Of a DNA stretch of 64,000 nucleotides, positions 61,887 through 64,000 are shown piece after piece. The DNA comes from Rhodococcoides fascians A44A (GTDB lineage Bacteria > Actinomycetota > Actinomycetes > Mycobacteriales > Mycobacteriaceae), in assembly GCF_000760735.1 (NCBI RefSeq), contig NZ_JMEX01000008.1:652018-716017 (forward strand). The letters run 5' to 3'. The notes under the pieces were generated by a model. It saw only the letters and a list, made by a program, of their open reading frames with translations. It was not told the origin of the DNA and did not search any database. Each line of letters opens with the position of its first letter. The first letter of the stretch is position 1. The translations under genes and the position numbers were made by a program.

Positions 61887-62597
61887 GTGACTGCGTTCAT
61901 TGCTGCGACCGCGAACCCGAAGACCAGTACCAGCCTGGAGCCTGCGGTACGCCCCGGAAAGCGACTGGCAGCCGTTGTCGCCCTCGCAGCCGGCGGTGTA
62001 CTCGCACTGTCCGCGTGCGGCGCAGGCCAGATCTCGCAGACGGCGACGCAGGTGTCCGCCGTCAACGGAAACTCCGCCGACATCGGTGACATCTCGCTGC
62101 GCAACGTTCACGTCGTCTACCCGCAGACCGAGGAGTACTCGATCGAGGCAGGCGGCAAGGTGGAGCTCGGATTCATCGCCGTCAACAACAGCCCTGCAAA
62201 CGCAGACACTCTGACGCGCATCTCCACGACAGCGGCGTCGTCGATCACCGTCGGCGAAGAGCCGGGTGGAACCGAGATCGCACCGCTGACTGCACTCGGC
62301 GCCGGTACGCCCGTGGACAACGAGGCCACCAACCCCGACATTCCGCTTCAGTTCATCGTCGTCGAGCTCAACGGCATCGGCGAGGAAGTTCGTCCGGGCT
62401 TGACCGTTCCGATCACCTTCACCTTCGAAGACGCGGGCGACGTGGAGCTTCTCGTTCCCGTCGATGCCGGTCAGGTCCTCGAGCGCAACATCTCCGAGAA
62501 GTCCCCCGTCGAGGCGGAGCTGCACGGCGAAGCTGCGGAAGCCGAGCAGAGCGTCGTCGAGACCGAGGTCGAAGAAGGCGCGGACGGGAACAACTGA
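61887..62597 (+). CDS. lpqE: LpqE-like lipoprotein
   Basis: This 236-residue protein has a long basic N-terminus and lipobox VLALSAC (Cys44). The beta-sandwich domain has ISLRNVHVVYPQTEEYSIEAG, VELGFIAVNNSPANADTLTRI and LTVPITFTFEDAGDVELLVPV, resembling copper-chaperone PCu(A)C folds but without an obvious Met/His copper site. The C-terminus is acidic. Position between carD and radA matches lpqE (Rv3584). The GTG start has GGAGG 8 nt upstream. The function is unknown. Confidence 0.87.
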   Translation: MTAFIAATANPKTSTSLEPAVRPGKRLAAVVALAAGGVLALSACGAGQISQTATQVSAVNGNSADIGDISLRNVHVVYPQTEEYSIEAGGKVELGFIAVNNSPANADTLTRISTTAASSITVGEEPGGTEIAPLTALGAGTPVDNEATNPDIPLQFIVVELNGIGEEVRPGLTVPITFTFEDAGDVELLVPVDAGQVLERNISEKSPVEAELHGEAAEAEQSVVETEVEEGADGNN

Positions 62598-62641
62598 TCT
62601 TCGACGCATTCGATGTCGGTGGTCACCTCTAGTCTTCTCCC

Positions 62642-64000
62642 GTGGCCAAACTGAAGTCCAACTACCGCTGTTCGGCCTGCCATCACACCGTCGCCAAATG
62701 GGTGGGGCGCTGCCCGGAGTGCGGTAGCTGGGGTTCGATGGACGAGGCCACGGTCCTCGCACCCGTCGCCACCCGAGCAGGCGCGTCCGGCCTCGGGGCC
62801 GGAAACACACGGTCGACGCTAGCGCCGATGATCCCGACGTCGCCCGCTGCCGCGATCACCCAGATCAGCAGCACGACGTCCCAGGCCAATTCCACCGGCA
62901 TCAGCGAGTTCGACCGGGTTCTCGGTGGCGGCCTCGTTCCCGGATCCGTCGTACTTCTCGCGGGCGAGCCGGGCGTCGGAAAATCGACGCTGCTCCTCGA
63001 GGTCGTCCATCGGTGGGCACGAACGGGTGAGGACAGACGCGCCCTGTACGTCACGGGTGAGGAGTCCGCCGGGCAGGTACGTCTGCGTGCCGACCGCACC
63101 GGGGCTGTCCACGAGCGTGTGTTCCTCGCCGCCGAATCGGACCTCGCCACGGTGTTCGGGCACGTGGAGCAAGTCAAGCCCAGCCTGCTCATCGTCGACT
63201 CGGTACAGACGATGCTCGCCGCCGACGTCGACGGAGTCATCGGCGGCGTCACCCAGGTACGCGCCATCACCAGTGCATTGACCTCGCTCGCCAAGACGAC
63301 CGGAGTCGCGGTACTGCTCATCGGTCACGTCACGAAGGACGGCGCGGTGGCCGGACCGAGGTCCCTCGAACACCTCGTCGACGTCGTCCTCCACTTCGAA
63401 GGCGACAAACACTCCACCCTGCGGATGATCCGAGGCGTCAAGAACCGATTCGGCGCATCCGACGAGGTCGGCTGCTTCGAACTCCGCGAGACGGGCATCG
63501 TCGGCATCTCCGACCCATCCGGGCTGTTCCTGCACCACCGGACGGAGTCCGTCGCAGGCACGGCGGTCACCGTCACCATGGACGGCAAGCGCCCCCTGCT
63601 CGCCGAACTGCAGGCACTCGTCGTCGAGACACACATGCCGTCACCGAGACGGGCCGTCAGCGGCCTCGACTCCGCCCGCGTCGCAATGATCCTCGCGGTC
63701 CTCGAGAAACACTGCGGCCTCAAGATCGCCAAGTGCGAGGTCTACGCCGCCACGGTCGGAGGTATGAAAACCACCGAACCCGCCGTGGACCTTGCCCTCG
63801 CCGCCGCCGTCGCATCCGGCGTCAACAACGTGCCACTCGATCCCGGCCTCGTCATCCTGGGCGAAGTCGGCCTCGCAGGCGAGATCCGCCGCGTGTCCGG
63901 CCTCGGCAGAAGACTCGCCGAAGCGGCACGCCTCGGCTTCACCCACGCCATCACGCCTCCACACGACGACCCGATGCCCGCCGGAATGAAAGTCAGAACA
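62642..64000 (+). CDS. radA: DNA repair protein RadA (cut by right window edge)
   Basis: This RecA-like branch-migration helicase has 453 residues present; the family is about 455-480. The zinc finger is C10-x2-C13...C24-x2-C27, the Walker [10 protein letters not shown] lies near residue 105, Walker B is LLIVDSVQT, the RadA motif KNRFG lies near 270, and a Lon-protease-like C-terminal domain follows ([20 protein letters not shown]). The GTG at 62642 is placed right before the finger. The gene continues beyond position 64000. Order lpqE-radA matches Rv3584-Rv3585. Confidence 0.97.
   Translation, partial: MAKLKSNYRCSACHHTVAKWVGRCPECGSWGSMDEATVLAPVATRAGASGLGAGNTRSTLAPMIPTSPAAAITQISSTTSQANSTGISEFDRVLGGGLVPGSVVLLAGEPGVGKSTLLLEVVHRWARTGEDRRALYVTGEESAGQVRLRADRTGAVHERVFLAAESDLATVFGHVEQVKPSLLIVDSVQTMLAADVDGVIGGVTQVRAITSALTSLAKTTGVAVLLIGHVTKDGAVAGPRSLEHLVDVVLHFEGDKHSTLRMIRGVKNRFGASDEVGCFELRETGIVGISDPSGLFLHHRTESVAGTAVTVTMDGKRPLLAELQALVVETHMPSPRRAVSGLDSARVAMILAVLEKHCGLKIAKCEVYAATVGGMKTTEPAVDLALAAAVASGVNNVPLDPGLVILGEVGLAGEIRRVSGLGRRLAEAARLGFTHAITPPHDDPMPAGMKVRT

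Overview
The window is chromosomal DNA of a high-GC actinobacterium of the Mycobacteriales, most likely Rhodococcus or a close relative. The evidence is GTG starts and 1-14 nt gene overlaps, a WhiB protein, CarD, KstR-like and EspR-like regulators, IdeR-type iron boxes, a HAIR element before clpB and an actinobacterial LexA box. Two blocks follow Mycobacterium tuberculosis gene order as I recall it. Positions 1-28.9 kb match parts of Rv0357c-Rv0385 (purA, Rv0358, M50 protease, DUF3151, fba, DedA, GH76, SpoU methylase, pyrE, clpB, flavohemoglobin). Positions 46.7-64 kb match parts of Rv3574-Rv3585 (kstR, a LacI regulator, rlmB, cysS, ispF, ispD, carD, lpqE, radA). I saw no rRNA, tRNA, CRISPR array, transposase or prophage.

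Layout. 0-13 kb: purA (cut by the left edge), an M50 protease pair, small regulators, a CDF metal exporter with a 22-bp palindrome at its promoter, a FUSC exporter, DUF3151, fba, two DedA proteins, a Tam-like methyltransferase, a GH76 protein and a SpoU methylase. 13-18 kb: a lipoprotein, an SDR enzyme, small membrane proteins, and a MarR-MFS pair. 18.4-20.8 kb: an Ala-rich coiled-coil surface protein overlapped by a divergent sortase-like lipoprotein. 20.9-29 kb: pyrE, LemA, an SDR enzyme, two low-complexity envelope proteins, and clpB divergent from a flavohemoglobin across a HAIR site. 29-33 kb: an EspR-like regulator next to a stand-alone mraY paralogue, then a TetR regulator divergent from a CYP102-like P450. 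33-41 kb: dinB with a LexA box, a Na+/H+ antiporter fused to a UBP zinc finger, an IdeR-box siderophore-binding lipoprotein with a GNAT enzyme, and a GGDEF-EAL protein overlapping bluB.

41-54 kb: DUF427, DUF2637 and WhiB genes, a gluconate locus (gntP-gntK, hydrolase, GntR), a KstR homologue, a trehalose-phosphatase/GH15 fusion, a LacI regulator and a zinc ABC transporter. 54-56.3 kb: pxpABC (5-oxoprolinase). 56.3-64 kb: a second IdeR-box binding protein, rlmB-cysS, ispF-ispD-carD, an LpqE-like lipoprotein and radA (cut by the right edge).

Most of the window is ordinary core genome. The points most worth a second look are the surface protein/sortase pair, whose substrate has no LPXTG motif and whose enzyme lacks the usual catalytic arginine; the orphan MraY beside an EspR homologue; the OtsB-GH15 fusion; the free-standing BM3-like P450; the GGDEF-EAL/BluB overlap; and several perfect palindromes and a dispersed 23-nt intergenic element.
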